64,000 bases of DNA from Lachnoclostridium sp. UBA1308 (GTDB lineage Bacteria > Bacillota > Clostridia > Lachnospirales > Lachnospiraceae): the NCBI GenBank assembly GCA_002307215.1, contig DBTU01000026.1, positions 1 through 64,000 on the forward strand, given 5' to 3'. Made by a program: the position numbers and the translations under genes. Shown piece by piece: positions 19,171 through 28,734 of the stretch. Under the pieces are notes generated by a model. That model ran no database searches and was not told the DNA's origin. It saw only the letters and a list, made by a program, of their open reading frames with translations. Each line of letters opens with the position of its first letter. Position 1 is the first letter of the stretch.

Positions 19171-19225
19171 TCCAGCTAATTAATGATCCATGTAAAATCG
19201 TTAGAAAAAAGTTAAAAATTGAATG

Positions 19226-19270
19226 AATCCTTTCTGTATAATAGTTTTATTAAGTACAGAAAGGATTTTT
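19226..19270 (+). terminator. strong hairpin after fic, overlapping the next ribosome site
   Basis: A 13-bp perfect stem, AATCCTTTCTGTA (19226-19238) against TACAGAAAGGATT (19255-19267), is followed by T residues. It reads as a terminator for fic, but its 3' arm contains the AGAAAGG that would serve as ribosome site for the ATG at 19274, and the 5' arm runs into a TATAAT. Confidence 0.7.
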
Positions 19271-19273
19271 CAA

Positions 19274-19440
19274 ATGAAAACAGAAATATTATTTAAGAAA
19301 ACATTAATTGTATTAGCCATAATCTGTGTTGTGATGCAAAATATAACGTTGGTATATGCAGATAGTAACCTTTCTCCTGCAGAGTTGCAAGACAAAAGCG
19401 GCAGTAAAATCAGCGGTTCTGTTATAGCACTATATCAAGA
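19274..19440 (+). pseudogene. 5' fragment of a secreted serine hydrolase-like gene
   Basis: The first about 50 codons encode a signal peptide ending in LVYADS, followed by NLSPAELQDK. This resembles the start of beta-lactamase/D-Ala-D-Ala-carboxypeptidase-like serine hydrolases of Clostridia. The sequence then breaks off: no SxxK motif or any further part of the enzyme is present, and the frame runs into a histidine-kinase fragment. Identification from so short a piece is tentative; the truncation is clear. Confidence 0.5.
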
Positions 19441-19806
19441 AAATATCAGACAATATTCACGAACTGGCACAAGGAGATTTTAGGCAGAAGCTACCGATAG
19501 AAAGTAATAATGAACTTGGTCGCTTGGCCAAAGACATTAATGTGATGTCTGATAAAATAGATATATATATGAGAAGTGAAAAATTATGGAATGAAGAACG
19601 ATACAACATGATAACGAATATGTCGCATGATTTGAAAACCCCAATTATGTCTATTGATGGCTATATCCATCTGATCAAAAATAGAAAGTATACGGATGAA
19701 AAGGAATATGATACCTATTGTGAAATTATAGCAAGAAAGTCAGAAGAGTTAAATAATGCAATCAATCAACTGTTTGAATTATCAAAGCTAAATTCCGATG
19801 GGTTTT
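19429..19806 (+). pseudogene. histidine kinase fragment (HAMP plus HisKA only)
   Basis: The frame encodes a HAMP-like stretch (NIHELAQGDF, ESNNELGRLAKDIN) and a dimerisation/phosphoacceptor helix with NMSHDLKTPIMSIDGY, then stops matching a kinase after LFELSKLNSDGF. The sensor/membrane part upstream is missing (a TAG occurs in frame at about 19436), and the ATP-binding domain is absent. The frame instead continues without a break into an ABC transporter membrane domain at about 19807. This is an in-frame fusion scar. Confidence 0.8.
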
Positions 19807-21060
19807 CCTCCTTCTTTAAGACTACATCTTTTATTCGTGTAAAAGTGTTTGAAAAGCTGTTGAAGCTTCCAATATCATATTCGGAGACGCATCACAGCGG
19901 TGATACCCTATCAAGGTTGAACAATGACATCAGAACCATGCAGGAAGCTTATGGCTGGTCGTTCCGGATGATACTGGTACGCTTATTAAGCGGTTTTTCT
20001 TCTGCATTCGTAATGTTTTTGCTTGACCCTCGGGTAAGCTTTTTACTTATCACCATCGGATTGCTGTCTGTCCTTATTAGCGCCGGACAGACTAAGGAAG
20101 TCCGCAGTATGAACGATGCAGTTCAAAAAAGTATGGGTGGCTATACCGAAAACCTTGCAAATATTATCGGCGGGTTTATGACAATGAAAAGTATGGGCTT
20201 TGAGACTGAAATGATGAAGAAAGCCAGCACAGCAAACCGGGAAATCCTTGATAACAACTTGAGGCTTTCAAAGAAAAATGCCGCAATGGAAAGTCGCAAC
20301 TTCCTGTTTGGTTCGATAAATTTTGTTGGTGTGGTAATCCTGGCTTCATATTTGGCGCTTCGGGGCGTAAGTTCCTTGGGGTCGGTGGTTTCGATGGTAT
20401 ATCTTTTAGGAAATGTTAATAACATGTTTTCAGAAATTAATGGCATGCTGCTTCGCATGCAGAGTTCCCTGGCCGGAGCAAAACGTGTAACAGAGCTTTT
20501 AGATGCCGAAGCTGAACCGGAGGTTGTAGATACTGAGGGTTCAAAGAATCGGGATATGATTGTTCTTGAGGATATTATTTTTGCTTATACCGAAGACTCA
20601 GGGACCTTGAAGGAAATCAACCTTACAATTAAGAAGGGTCAGGTAGCAGCTTTGGTAGGTCCGAGCGGCGGAGGCAGCCTATGCAAATGAGTTTATTAGC
20701 CAAATGGAGCAGGGTTACCAGACCCTTGTCGGAGAACGTGGTGTGCAATTGTCCGGTGGGCAGCGTCAGCGCATTGCCATTGCGAGGGCCTTTCTAAAGG
20801 ATGCACCAATTCTACTTCTGGATGAGGCAACCTCGTCGCTGGATTCTCAAAGCGAACAGCAAGTACAGACTGCACTGGAACAATTGATGAAAAACAAGAC
20901 GGTTCTTGTCATAGCTCATCGCCTGTCCACAATTGAAAATGCGGATATCATCTATCTACTCGAGGATGGTAGGATAATTGAATCCGGATCCCATGAAGAT
21001 CTGTTGCAGAATGAAAGTCTTTATCATAGTCTTCATCAAATCCAGTTTACCGGAAATTGA
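19807..21060 (+). pseudogene. ABC exporter gene with 5' truncation and internal deletion
   Basis: The first part matches the transmembrane domain of a type IV (half-size) ABC exporter, beginning mid-domain near the phrase ETHHSGDTLSRLNND, and runs to the start of the nucleotide-binding domain at Walker A (GPSGGG). At about 20675-20685 the sequence jumps directly to the AAYANEFISQMEQGY segment just before the ABC signature. Roughly 100 codons, including the end of Walker A and the Q-loop, are missing and the frame changes. The remainder (signature LSGGQRQR, Walker B ILLLDEATSSLD, His of the H-loop) is intact to the stop at 21060. The product cannot bind ATP normally. The downstream piece alone (20704-21060) could be translated but would lack Walker A. 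Confidence 0.85.
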
Positions 21061-21142
21061 ACTTCTTATTGTTAAGACCTCTAAAATGTAATATACTATG
21101 AATTCCAGATAATGAACGCATAGTAGCGTTGGAGGGGTAAAT

Positions 21143-23080
21143 ATGTGTGCAAGGTTGAAAGAACCCTTTGAATATAACAACAGAAATGAATTTCTAGTTA
21201 AATTAGGCGATTGGATCGGTGATGTTTTTTATGATATCTTGCCGGAACATGGATATGAAGTTAGGGAAGAACAAATATATACGGCTTATCAACTTGCAGA
21301 TGCGATTTGTAATAACCAAGTCCACTTAGCGGAAGCCGGACTTGGTACAGGCAAAACAATTGCTTATTTATTATCAGCAATTGCTTATGCTCGTTTCAGT
21401 GGAAAACCTGTGGTGATTGCATGTGCCACCACAGCGCTTCAAGAACAGCTTACCGGAGATGAAGGTGATATTAAAAAGCTTTCGCAGCTTCTGGGACTAG
21501 AGATAGATGCGCGAATGGCAAAGGACCCTTGTCAGTATATCTGCGATGTACGAGTGAATGAAACGAATGAAGATTTTAGTACGATGGCAAATGAGATTAA
21601 TCAGTGGATTTATAAATCAAAAACGGGTGAACGCTCAGAAATATCGACTATTCCGGACCATATTTGGAAGCTGATTGGCTGGAATGAGTCCATGGCTTGT
21701 GATATCTGTGAGAGTCGTGGTTTTTGCAAGCTGGTTAAGGCAAGAGAACATTATCGTGCCACGAGAGATTTGATTATTGTGGATCATAATATCTTTTTTC
21801 ATGACTTATGGACCCGCAAGGATAGGATTGCAAGTGGGAAATCACCTATACTACCAAGTTATTCGGCTGTCATTTTCGATGAGGGACATAAGGTATTGCT
21901 TCCCGCTGCAATGCAGGCAGGACAATATATTAATAAAGAGGAAATAGATCAAATGCTCCTCTCCTTTCATGAAATACAAGGAGTTAGGGCTTCCTTAAGT
22001 ACGGCAGCAATTGCCATGGAGCAGACTTTCGGTGATTTTTTTGCATATCTGGAAAGTGCAGTCATAGCTGACGAACAATCGGAACGGTTATCTCTTAAGA
22101 TCAATGATACCTTAATGAAAGCTGCAAATACCTTTCATAAGTCACTGGACTATCTTCTTCTTGAGATGCAAATTGAGCAAGAACTGTATATTGAATCTTT
22201 ATCAATAAGTCAAATACAGGCATACGAAGGACAAATCGAACGATCGATAAGGGCATTGACCAGCTTCTGTAAAAATAAAAGTGCAGATACGATCACCTGG
22301 GTAGACAAACTGGATGGTAGCTTTTGGGTTGTTCCTAGGAATTTAAATGAGATGTTGGATGTGAATTTATTTACGAAGGGATTACCGGTGGTGTTTACCT
22401 CCGCAACCCTAAGTAATGAGGGTGATTTTAATTATTTTATACGTAAGCTTGGGTTGAAAAAACCATCGACGTCTACAGTGGGAAGTCCTTTTGATTTAGA
22501 AAAACAGGTTATTGTCTATTTATCAAAGTCCCCTAATAGTAAAGAAGATAGGTTTACCCTTGGTATTGAAAAATTAATATCTTTACTAAATGAAAATGGG
22601 GGACGAGCTCTCGTACTTACTAATTCCATGAAAGAAGTTTGTAAAATCAGAAGAAGATTAAAGGGACATCAGTTCTCCTTCAACGTTTTATGTGAAGATG
22701 AAGGAAATCGAGGTTCTCTTGTCCAAAAGTTTAGAGAGGATGAGACCTCGGTTTTAATTGGCGCAAATTTCTGGGAGGGAATTGATGTGCCCGGTGCGGC
22801 ATTAACCATGCTAATCGTCTGGCAGTTACCTTTTCCGTCTAGGGATCCTTTGATGGAAGCACAACGTAAAGAAGCAAGCGAACAGGGACTAGATCCGATT
22901 TTTTCAGTAGATTACCCCGAAATGGGGCTGAAGCTAAAACAAGGTTGCGGGAGATTAATCAGAACACAGAGTGATAAAGGAGCAATTGTTATTATGGATT
23001 CAGTGTTTGGAGCCCCCTGGGAAAAAGTTGTCATGGGTGCGCTACCTTTTGGAGCAAAGCTGAAACAGTTGGAAATATGA
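21143..23080 (+). CDS. DinG/Rad3-type ATP-dependent DNA helicase
   Basis: A 645-aa superfamily 2 helicase of the XPD/DinG group. Walker A is AEAGLGTGKT near residue 63-72, the DEAH-type box is DEGH near 246, and cysteines between them (CQYIC near 130 and CDICESRGFC near 186) fit a 4Fe-4S cluster domain. C-terminal motifs include TSATL, GANFWEGIDVPG and QGCGRLIR. Such enzymes unwind DNA 5' to 3', acting on R-loops and repair or replication intermediates. An N-terminal exonuclease domain, present in some DinG proteins, is absent. ATG at 21143 follows GGAGGGG. The gene stands alone between a decayed region and the catabolic cluster. Confidence 0.9.
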   Translation: MCARLKEPFEYNNRNEFLVKLGDWIGDVFYDILPEHGYEVREEQIYTAYQLADAICNNQVHLAEAGLGTGKTIAYLLSAIAYARFSGKPVVIACATTALQEQLTGDEGDIKKLSQLLGLEIDARMAKDPCQYICDVRVNETNEDFSTMANEINQWIYKSKTGERSEISTIPDHIWKLIGWNESMACDICESRGFCKLVKAREHYRATRDLIIVDHNIFFHDLWTRKDRIASGKSPILPSYSAVIFDEGHKVLLPAAMQAGQYINKEEIDQMLLSFHEIQGVRASLSTAAIAMEQTFGDFFAYLESAVIADEQSERLSLKINDTLMKAANTFHKSLDYLLLEMQIEQELYIESLSISQIQAYEGQIERSIRALTSFCKNKSADTITWVDKLDGSFWVVPRNLNEMLDVNLFTKGLPVVFTSATLSNEGDFNYFIRKLGLKKPSTSTVGSPFDLEKQVIVYLSKSPNSKEDRFTLGIEKLISLLNENGGRALVLTNSMKEVCKIRRRLKGHQFSFNVLCEDEGNRGSLVQKFREDETSVLIGANFWEGIDVPGAALTMLIVWQLPFPSRDPLMEAQRKEASEQGLDPIFSVDYPEMGLKLKQGCGRLIRTQSDKGAIVIMDSVFGAPWEKVVMGALPFGAKLKQLEI

Positions 23081-23094
23081 TAAAAGAAGAGAAA

Positions 23095-23135
23095 AAATGA
23101 CCAATCAGGAAGATTCACCTTGGTTGGCCATTTTT
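23095..23135 (+). terminator. terminator after the helicase gene
   Basis: AAATGACCAA (23095-23104) pairs with TTGGCCATTT (23124-23133) with one mismatch, plus inner CAGG/CCTTG pairing, followed by TT; 15 nt after the stop. Confidence 0.55.
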
Positions 23136-23329
23136 GATTACAAAAGTAAAAGTACATGGTATAATGAGTTTATTTATCTCAATAATATGGGCAAGATACT
23201 GAATAAAGGAAATCGAAAAGGTTGAAGCAATTCAGTATGCTTTCTCTAATTATTTCAAGTGATTGTAAGTAACCTCCAGATATTGAATTGGCTTGAAATA
23301 AATCGCTTTGAGGGAAGGATTAGGAGAAC

Positions 23330-25102
23330 GTGAAGAAGAATAGCCTGCAATTTGAATTGAGCTTAAAAATCAGTGTTTTTTTTATAGTAGTTATCTTTGC
23401 GGTCAGTAGTGCAATTATTATTTACATGTCCAATCAGTACAATAAAATAATTATACAGAATATGAATAACAACATTGAAAATGTTGTCGAATCAATCGAT
23501 TATTATTTTGATGACGTAAAAACACCAATGGTTATGATTGCCCGAAACAGTAGTATTTTAAAGGCAGTTAAAGATTATCAGAACATGGATAACAGGGAAA
23601 AATTGGACACGGAAAATAGTTTGGAAGATTTCGTACAGAATATAACTGCTTTTAAGTCATTTATTAATGATATTATTATCATAGGTAATAATGGATATGT
23701 TTATAACATTAATAATAATAGTCCGGACAAGTATCTTTATAACTTTAAATTTTTAGATAGTAGTTATTTGAAGGATGCAGAGGAAGGAACTATCAAATTA
23801 TATTATCTGGGACAGCACCCTACAGAATATTATATATCCGATGTACGTGATTCAAAAGTTTATTCCGTTGTACTACCCATAAGAACCGGAAAAAATAAAT
23901 TGAGCTATATCATGTGTGATATAAAGGCTGAGACGATTAATGAAATTCTTCAAAATACTTTAAAAGATAAGCGGGCTAAAATGTTCATACAGGATGAACA
24001 GGGAAATATTCTTTATGAAGAGGGAAATATCGGGGTATCGGCAGAAGAAGTTATGGAATACAGGACTGGGACGGGTAATGAAGCATATTCAAAAAAAAAC
24101 ATATTTGAAATATTATTTTCAAAGGGCAGCTATATAACTGAGGTAAAATCAGATATTACCGGGTGGACATATATTTACGTGGAGCCATTTAAAAATTTTA
24201 ATGGTTTTATAAAAAAGGTATTCTTTTTTAATTTGATCATTATTATTTTTGCATCCACAGTTATTATTTTTTTTACGAAACAGTTATCCAGCCAGATTCT
24301 TAAGCCCTTGAAAAATATTGCTTTTATGATTCAAAAGATGAAGATTAACCAGGGAGAGAAAAATGAAAACAGCTTATATATGAAAGGACAGAACGTAAAC
24401 AAATTAAGTATAGAAATCGAGCAGATGATCCATAGAATAGATAAACTTATCAGTGATAATTATTTGTCTGATTTAAAAACAAAGGATGCTCAAATTCAGG
24501 TTTTGGTGAATCAGTTATCCCCCCATTTCCTTTATAATACATTGCAGTTGATTGAATATCAGTCCCATCATAATCAGAAAGAGAATATCACAAAAATAAT
24601 AAATGGGCTCAGTTATATTTTGCGATATTCAATCAGTAATGTAAAAACAGTTTGTTTAAAAGAGGAGTTTAGTTATATCTGTTCTTATCTTGATATTTAT
24701 TGTCTTCGATACCAAAACAAATTGGAATACATAATCATTGGTAAAGAAGATTTGGAAAGTGCTGTTATTCCGAAAATGATACTGGAACCGGTGGTTGAGA
24801 ATTGTATCAAACATGGATTTGCAGGAAATTTTAAGGACGCAAAAATTAGAGTTACCGTTTTTCAGGAAAATCAGAAGCTTTATATTGCTGTCAGAGATAA
24901 TGGGAAAGGGATAGATGAGAACGAATTGCTAAAGCTGCAGGAGAATCTGGAAAAAATGTCATTTCTAGAAGAACATATCGGTTTAAATAACATTCATTCC
25001 ATCATAAGATTACGCTATGGGGAACCTTTTGGGATATCAATAAAAAGTCAATTAGGAGAATTTACAGAAGTCACTTTACAAATGCCACTGAATTTAGAAT
25101 GA
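23330..25102 (+). CDS. YesM-like membrane sensor histidine kinase
   Basis: A 590-aa kinase: first membrane helix about residues 12-33, an extracellular Cache-like sensor to about 295, a second helix about 297-318, a HAMP region, then a His_kinase/HATPase pair with SPHFLYNTLQ, His399 and VVENCIKHGF, and DNGKGI. This is the YesM/LytS-like class that works with AraC-type YesN regulators to control carbohydrate transport operons in Firmicutes. GTG at 23330 is preceded by AGGAG. It lies 36 bp before the response regulator and heads the sugar-acid cluster, so its ligand is probably the imported saccharide or the loaded binding protein (inference). Confidence 0.92.
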   Translation: MKKNSLQFELSLKISVFFIVVIFAVSSAIIIYMSNQYNKIIIQNMNNNIENVVESIDYYFDDVKTPMVMIARNSSILKAVKDYQNMDNREKLDTENSLEDFVQNITAFKSFINDIIIIGNNGYVYNINNNSPDKYLYNFKFLDSSYLKDAEEGTIKLYYLGQHPTEYYISDVRDSKVYSVVLPIRTGKNKLSYIMCDIKAETINEILQNTLKDKRAKMFIQDEQGNILYEEGNIGVSAEEVMEYRTGTGNEAYSKKNIFEILFSKGSYITEVKSDITGWTYIYVEPFKNFNGFIKKVFFFNLIIIIFASTVIIFFTKQLSSQILKPLKNIAFMIQKMKINQGEKNENSLYMKGQNVNKLSIEIEQMIHRIDKLISDNYLSDLKTKDAQIQVLVNQLSPHFLYNTLQLIEYQSHHNQKENITKIINGLSYILRYSISNVKTVCLKEEFSYICSYLDIYCLRYQNKLEYIIIGKEDLESAVIPKMILEPVVENCIKHGFAGNFKDAKIRVTVFQENQKLYIAVRDNGKGIDENELLKLQENLEKMSFLEEHIGLNNIHSIIRLRYGEPFGISIKSQLGEFTEVTLQMPLNLE

Positions 25103-25138
25103 GGCAGAAACTGCATATGATTTGTGGGGGATACTGGA

Positions 25139-26653
25139 ATGAGAAGGATATTATTGGTGGATGACGAGGATTATATTCTCGAATTGCTGCAGGAAATAAT
25201 TGATTGGGAGTTTTATGGTTTTCAGATAATAGGAACGGCAGAGAATGCAAGAGAAGCTATGAAAATATTTTATCGGGAAGCACCTGATATTATTATTACG
25301 GATATCTGCATGGATGATATATCAGGAATTGAATTCATCACAAGGATACGGTTACAGAATTCAACAGCAAAAATTATTATTTTAAGTGCATATGATAAAT
25401 TTGAGTATGCCCAGAAAGCAATGAAATTAGATGTGGATGGGTATCTTTTGAAGCCCATAAATAAAGAAGAATTATTGAGTACCCTGCTAGAGGTACAAAA
25501 AAAGCTGGAATCAAAAAACGAATACCAGGATCAGATACGGTACCTTCAAAGCTCTTTGAGCAACCTTCAGAGAAAATATTTGGAGGAACAATTGATATGG
25601 ATTTATAAAAACGGTACAAAATCAGAGGCAGTTGACATTGAGATGCCGGGCTTTTGGGCTGTTGCCAGTATCCAAACCATTGTAAGAAATGAGATTGTAT
25701 TTTTGGAGAGGCAAATAAAAAATTTGGCAGGTGTGGAAGCTTTTACTCTTTTTGTAGGGGATGGTTTATTTGCTTTGCTGTTGTATAGCAGCAATCAGAA
25801 TGGAAATCAAATAAAGGCAGCATTAGAACAGATAAAGAAAAAATACTGTGATGATGAAAAGTCAGTCTTGTGTGGTGTAAGTAATACTGATGAATGCAAG
25901 GAATTATCTCAGATATGTGAAAATAGCCGAAGGGCGTTAAATTTACTTTTTTATAAAAATACAAAACACTATATTACAAATGCTGTAATAAAGAATATGG
26001 TTCAATCGAGTAGAAGAGAAGAATTGAATCAGGAACAGTTTCTCCTTTGGATTGCAAACAATGAATTGGATCGATGCAGAGAGCATTTTCAGGAATATCT
26101 GAAACGATGTGCAGATAGGAATGAAGATAAGAATAATGTAGATCAGTATTTTAACCAATGTGCATATACCATAAAGTCTTATGTACAGGAAAAAGGTAGT
26201 ATTACAGAAATTGAAAAGCTAATACAGGATGCCAGTCTGGCATTGCGTAGTACCGAAGTTTATGATTTGTTTGATCATTGTTTAAAGCTTATCGATGGAG
26301 ACAGCTTTCATTTAAAAAAGACAGGAATTATAATAGCCAATGCACAGGATTATATTCGAAATAATTGTTATGATGAAAAATTCTCTGTAGACTTATTGGC
26401 GGAGTATTTGAATATCTCAAAAAGCTATTTGTCCAAATTGTATAAGGATGAGACAAAGGAGTCGATATGGAATTATGTAATTCGTGTCAGAATAACAAAA
26501 GCAAGAGAAATGCTGGTAAATACAAATGCGACGAATTACGAAATTACAAAGGCGATCGGATATGCAAGTGAGTATCATTTTTCCAGAGCCTTTAGCAAAA
26601 TAGTAGGAGTATCGCCTTCTACCTACAAGAAGCTTTATTTGCAAAAAAAATAA
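25139..26653 (+). CDS. YesN-like AraC-family response regulator
   Basis: A 504-aa regulator with an N-terminal receiver domain (acidic DDED near residue 8-11, phosphoacceptor Asp55 in ITDICMDD, Lys in LLKPI), a central helical and unassigned region, and a C-terminal AraC pair of helix-turn-helix motifs (about 400-500; phrases LNISKSYLSKLYK and GYASEYHFSRAFSK). The frame opens at a GTG at 25124, but the ATG at 25139 gives the normal receiver start and has GGGG upstream. Partner of the YesM-like kinase; the likely target is the transport and catabolic operon that follows. Confidence 0.92.
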   Translation: MRRILLVDDEDYILELLQEIIDWEFYGFQIIGTAENAREAMKIFYREAPDIIITDICMDDISGIEFITRIRLQNSTAKIIILSAYDKFEYAQKAMKLDVDGYLLKPINKEELLSTLLEVQKKLESKNEYQDQIRYLQSSLSNLQRKYLEEQLIWIYKNGTKSEAVDIEMPGFWAVASIQTIVRNEIVFLERQIKNLAGVEAFTLFVGDGLFALLLYSSNQNGNQIKAALEQIKKKYCDDEKSVLCGVSNTDECKELSQICENSRRALNLLFYKNTKHYITNAVIKNMVQSSRREELNQEQFLLWIANNELDRCREHFQEYLKRCADRNEDKNNVDQYFNQCAYTIKSYVQEKGSITEIEKLIQDASLALRSTEVYDLFDHCLKLIDGDSFHLKKTGIIIANAQDYIRNNCYDEKFSVDLLAEYLNISKSYLSKLYKDETKESIWNYVIRVRITKAREMLVNTNATNYEITKAIGYASEYHFSRAFSKIVGVSPSTYKKLYLQKK

Positions 26654-26733
26654 TATATGATAAGAAATAATAGTTTTTATCATTTTATATGATGTGCTTA
26701 TTTTCTATACTTCTAATATAGGAGGGACAGAAG

Positions 26734-28635
26734 ATGGGCATATTTTTTATGGATGGAAATTCGATTTGTAAAGATGGAAGGAAACTGGCAATAGTTGAAA
26801 AACTAGAAGGCATAGGATACTGTGATGAGTTTAATATGATAGAATCCGGTATATTTGAATGGACCAGGTCTATATTAATCAAGGGTACTTCAGATGAGAA
26901 CTATCAAAACCTTCAGATGGGAATTCAGATAATTGCTCCAATTGATTTCTATATGATTCCGGGAGTGACTTATAATGGAAATAAATGGGGAAACGGAAAA
27001 GAGCCAAAAGGATTGTCACTTGAAGGAGAACCCTGGAAATTTGGATATCATAGATGTGGTATTCCGGCAGGAATGTATTGCCAGAATGAAGAGTTTGCAA
27101 TAGGAATGTGGGGGAGCCTGGAAAGTACACTGCATTTTTCGAGTATCATGGACAGGAATGAGGAAAACAAACTGAGCATGAAACTGCAATTTCCTGAACA
27201 GGAAGGGCCAGTTATTTATTGCGCTAAAGATCAATATGAGAAAGGCCAATATCTGGAATCATTCCTGCTTGAAGCAGATAAAATTGAATTAAAGGCAGTT
27301 GTTGTTGTCTGCGAAAGGGAGAAAGAATATGATTATGCAAAATACTTGCATACAGCCTGGAGGTATTTTAGAGAGATATCCAAACCCAAGCGCAGTAAAA
27401 AAGAAATCTGGGAGCTGGGATTTGACTTTATGAGGAATAGTGCTTATTTCGAAGATGCGAGCTTTTGCGGTTTTTGTATGGGACTGACATGGAGTGGAAC
27501 ACAGTGGATTCAGAAAAAGGATTACCTGGAAATCGGCTGGGTCGGACAGAATGCATCGCTGGCAGTTTCTCTTATTTATAAACATGCTATTAACGGCGAT
27601 GCCCTTGCCTTACAAATGGGACTGCGGATATTGGATAGTTGGATTGAACATGCAGTTTTACCCAATGGCCTGTTTCGATGCAGATTTGACAAAATCCTGA
27701 TATTTGGGGACAATCAGGATAATAAGGATGAAAGAAATGACGCGGCCAATCTTTACAGTGTTGTGGATGAATATTTGGATGCCTATCAGTTACTGAAAGA
27801 AATGGGAATAGAACGGGAGAACTATAAAGTAGCGGTATTAAACTTATGCAATTTAATGGTACGGATACAGCAGGATGATGGAAAATTTGGAAAGGCTTGG
27901 TTTAATGATGAAAGCTGTTCCGATACAGATGGAACCATAGGCTGTTATATTGGAAAAGCCCTTAGTATCGCTTATCGGCTGACAGGGAAAGAAGAATATC
28001 TTACGGCTGCCATGAAAAGCTTGCGGTTTTATTATGAAGATTTTATAGCAAATGGATACACAACCGCGGGAGCACTGGATACATACTGTGTAGATAAAGA
28101 ATCTGCCATTCCATTGCTGGGTGCAGCATTGGAGCTTTATCAATGTACAAAGCAGGAGCAGTATCTGGAAAAGGCTGTCATGATAAGCAATTATCTTGCT
28201 ACCTGGCAATATCATTATAATGTGGATTTTCCTGAAACCTCTCTTCTGGGGCAGATGAAATATAAGACCAGAGGAGGCACTGCCGTATCTGTACAGCATC
28301 ACCATATTGACTGCTTTGGATTGACATTTTATGAAGATTGGATACTACTAGCTCAGCTGACGGATGACATAATATGGAAGGAACGTGCCGAAGCCTTGTG
28401 GAATAACAGCTTATATAATATTTCGGATGGAACGTTGGTGATTAAGGGGCAGAGGCGGCCAAGAGGAAGCCAGGATGAGGGATTTTTGCAGACCAGATGG
28501 CATACTAAAAAGGGAGAATATTTTGGTGTATCGGAGTGGTTGGTTGTCTGGAATACGGCTTTTCGTTTGAAAATACTGAGAAAAGAGTATTTGGCAAATA
28601 AAAGAGTATATAGCAAAAACAAAAAGAAGATTTGA
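26734..28635 (+). CDS. predicted alpha/alpha-toroid glycan-active enzyme, family unknown
   Basis: A 633-aa protein without signal peptide, so probably cytoplasmic. The first about 200 residues look beta-rich. From about 215 to the end there are repeated helix pairs with phrases common in alpha/alpha-toroid glycosidases and lyases, such as VVDEYLDAYQLL, QDDGKFGKAW, DTDGTIGCYIGKAL and AVSVQHHHIDCFG. Acidic residues in these segments and the HHH cluster are candidate active-site residues. I do not recognise the exact family. ATG at 26734 follows AGGAGGGAC. It is the first gene after the two-component pair and just before the sugar transporter, so it probably cleaves the imported oligosaccharide to release the sugar acid used downstream (inference). 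Confidence 0.75.
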   Translation: MGIFFMDGNSICKDGRKLAIVEKLEGIGYCDEFNMIESGIFEWTRSILIKGTSDENYQNLQMGIQIIAPIDFYMIPGVTYNGNKWGNGKEPKGLSLEGEPWKFGYHRCGIPAGMYCQNEEFAIGMWGSLESTLHFSSIMDRNEENKLSMKLQFPEQEGPVIYCAKDQYEKGQYLESFLLEADKIELKAVVVVCEREKEYDYAKYLHTAWRYFREISKPKRSKKEIWELGFDFMRNSAYFEDASFCGFCMGLTWSGTQWIQKKDYLEIGWVGQNASLAVSLIYKHAINGDALALQMGLRILDSWIEHAVLPNGLFRCRFDKILIFGDNQDNKDERNDAANLYSVVDEYLDAYQLLKEMGIERENYKVAVLNLCNLMVRIQQDDGKFGKAWFNDESCSDTDGTIGCYIGKALSIAYRLTGKEEYLTAAMKSLRFYYEDFIANGYTTAGALDTYCVDKESAIPLLGAALELYQCTKQEQYLEKAVMISNYLATWQYHYNVDFPETSLLGQMKYKTRGGTAVSVQHHHIDCFGLTFYEDWILLAQLTDDIIWKERAEALWNNSLYNISDGTLVIKGQRRPRGSQDEGFLQTRWHTKKGEYFGVSEWLVVWNTAFRLKILRKEYLANKRVYSKNKKKI

Positions 28636-28734
28636 TAAATGTTAAGAACTTAAAGCATTTTATACGTTCATCTGAACTGCTAAAATCTTTATATAAGAGT
28701 TAACCTTATAAATCTTAAAGAAAGAAGGAATTTT

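Noticed and set aside
27289..28622. Several long minus-strand frames inside the toroid-enzyme gene
   Set aside because: All are antisense to a well-supported gene with codon use fitting the plus strand.
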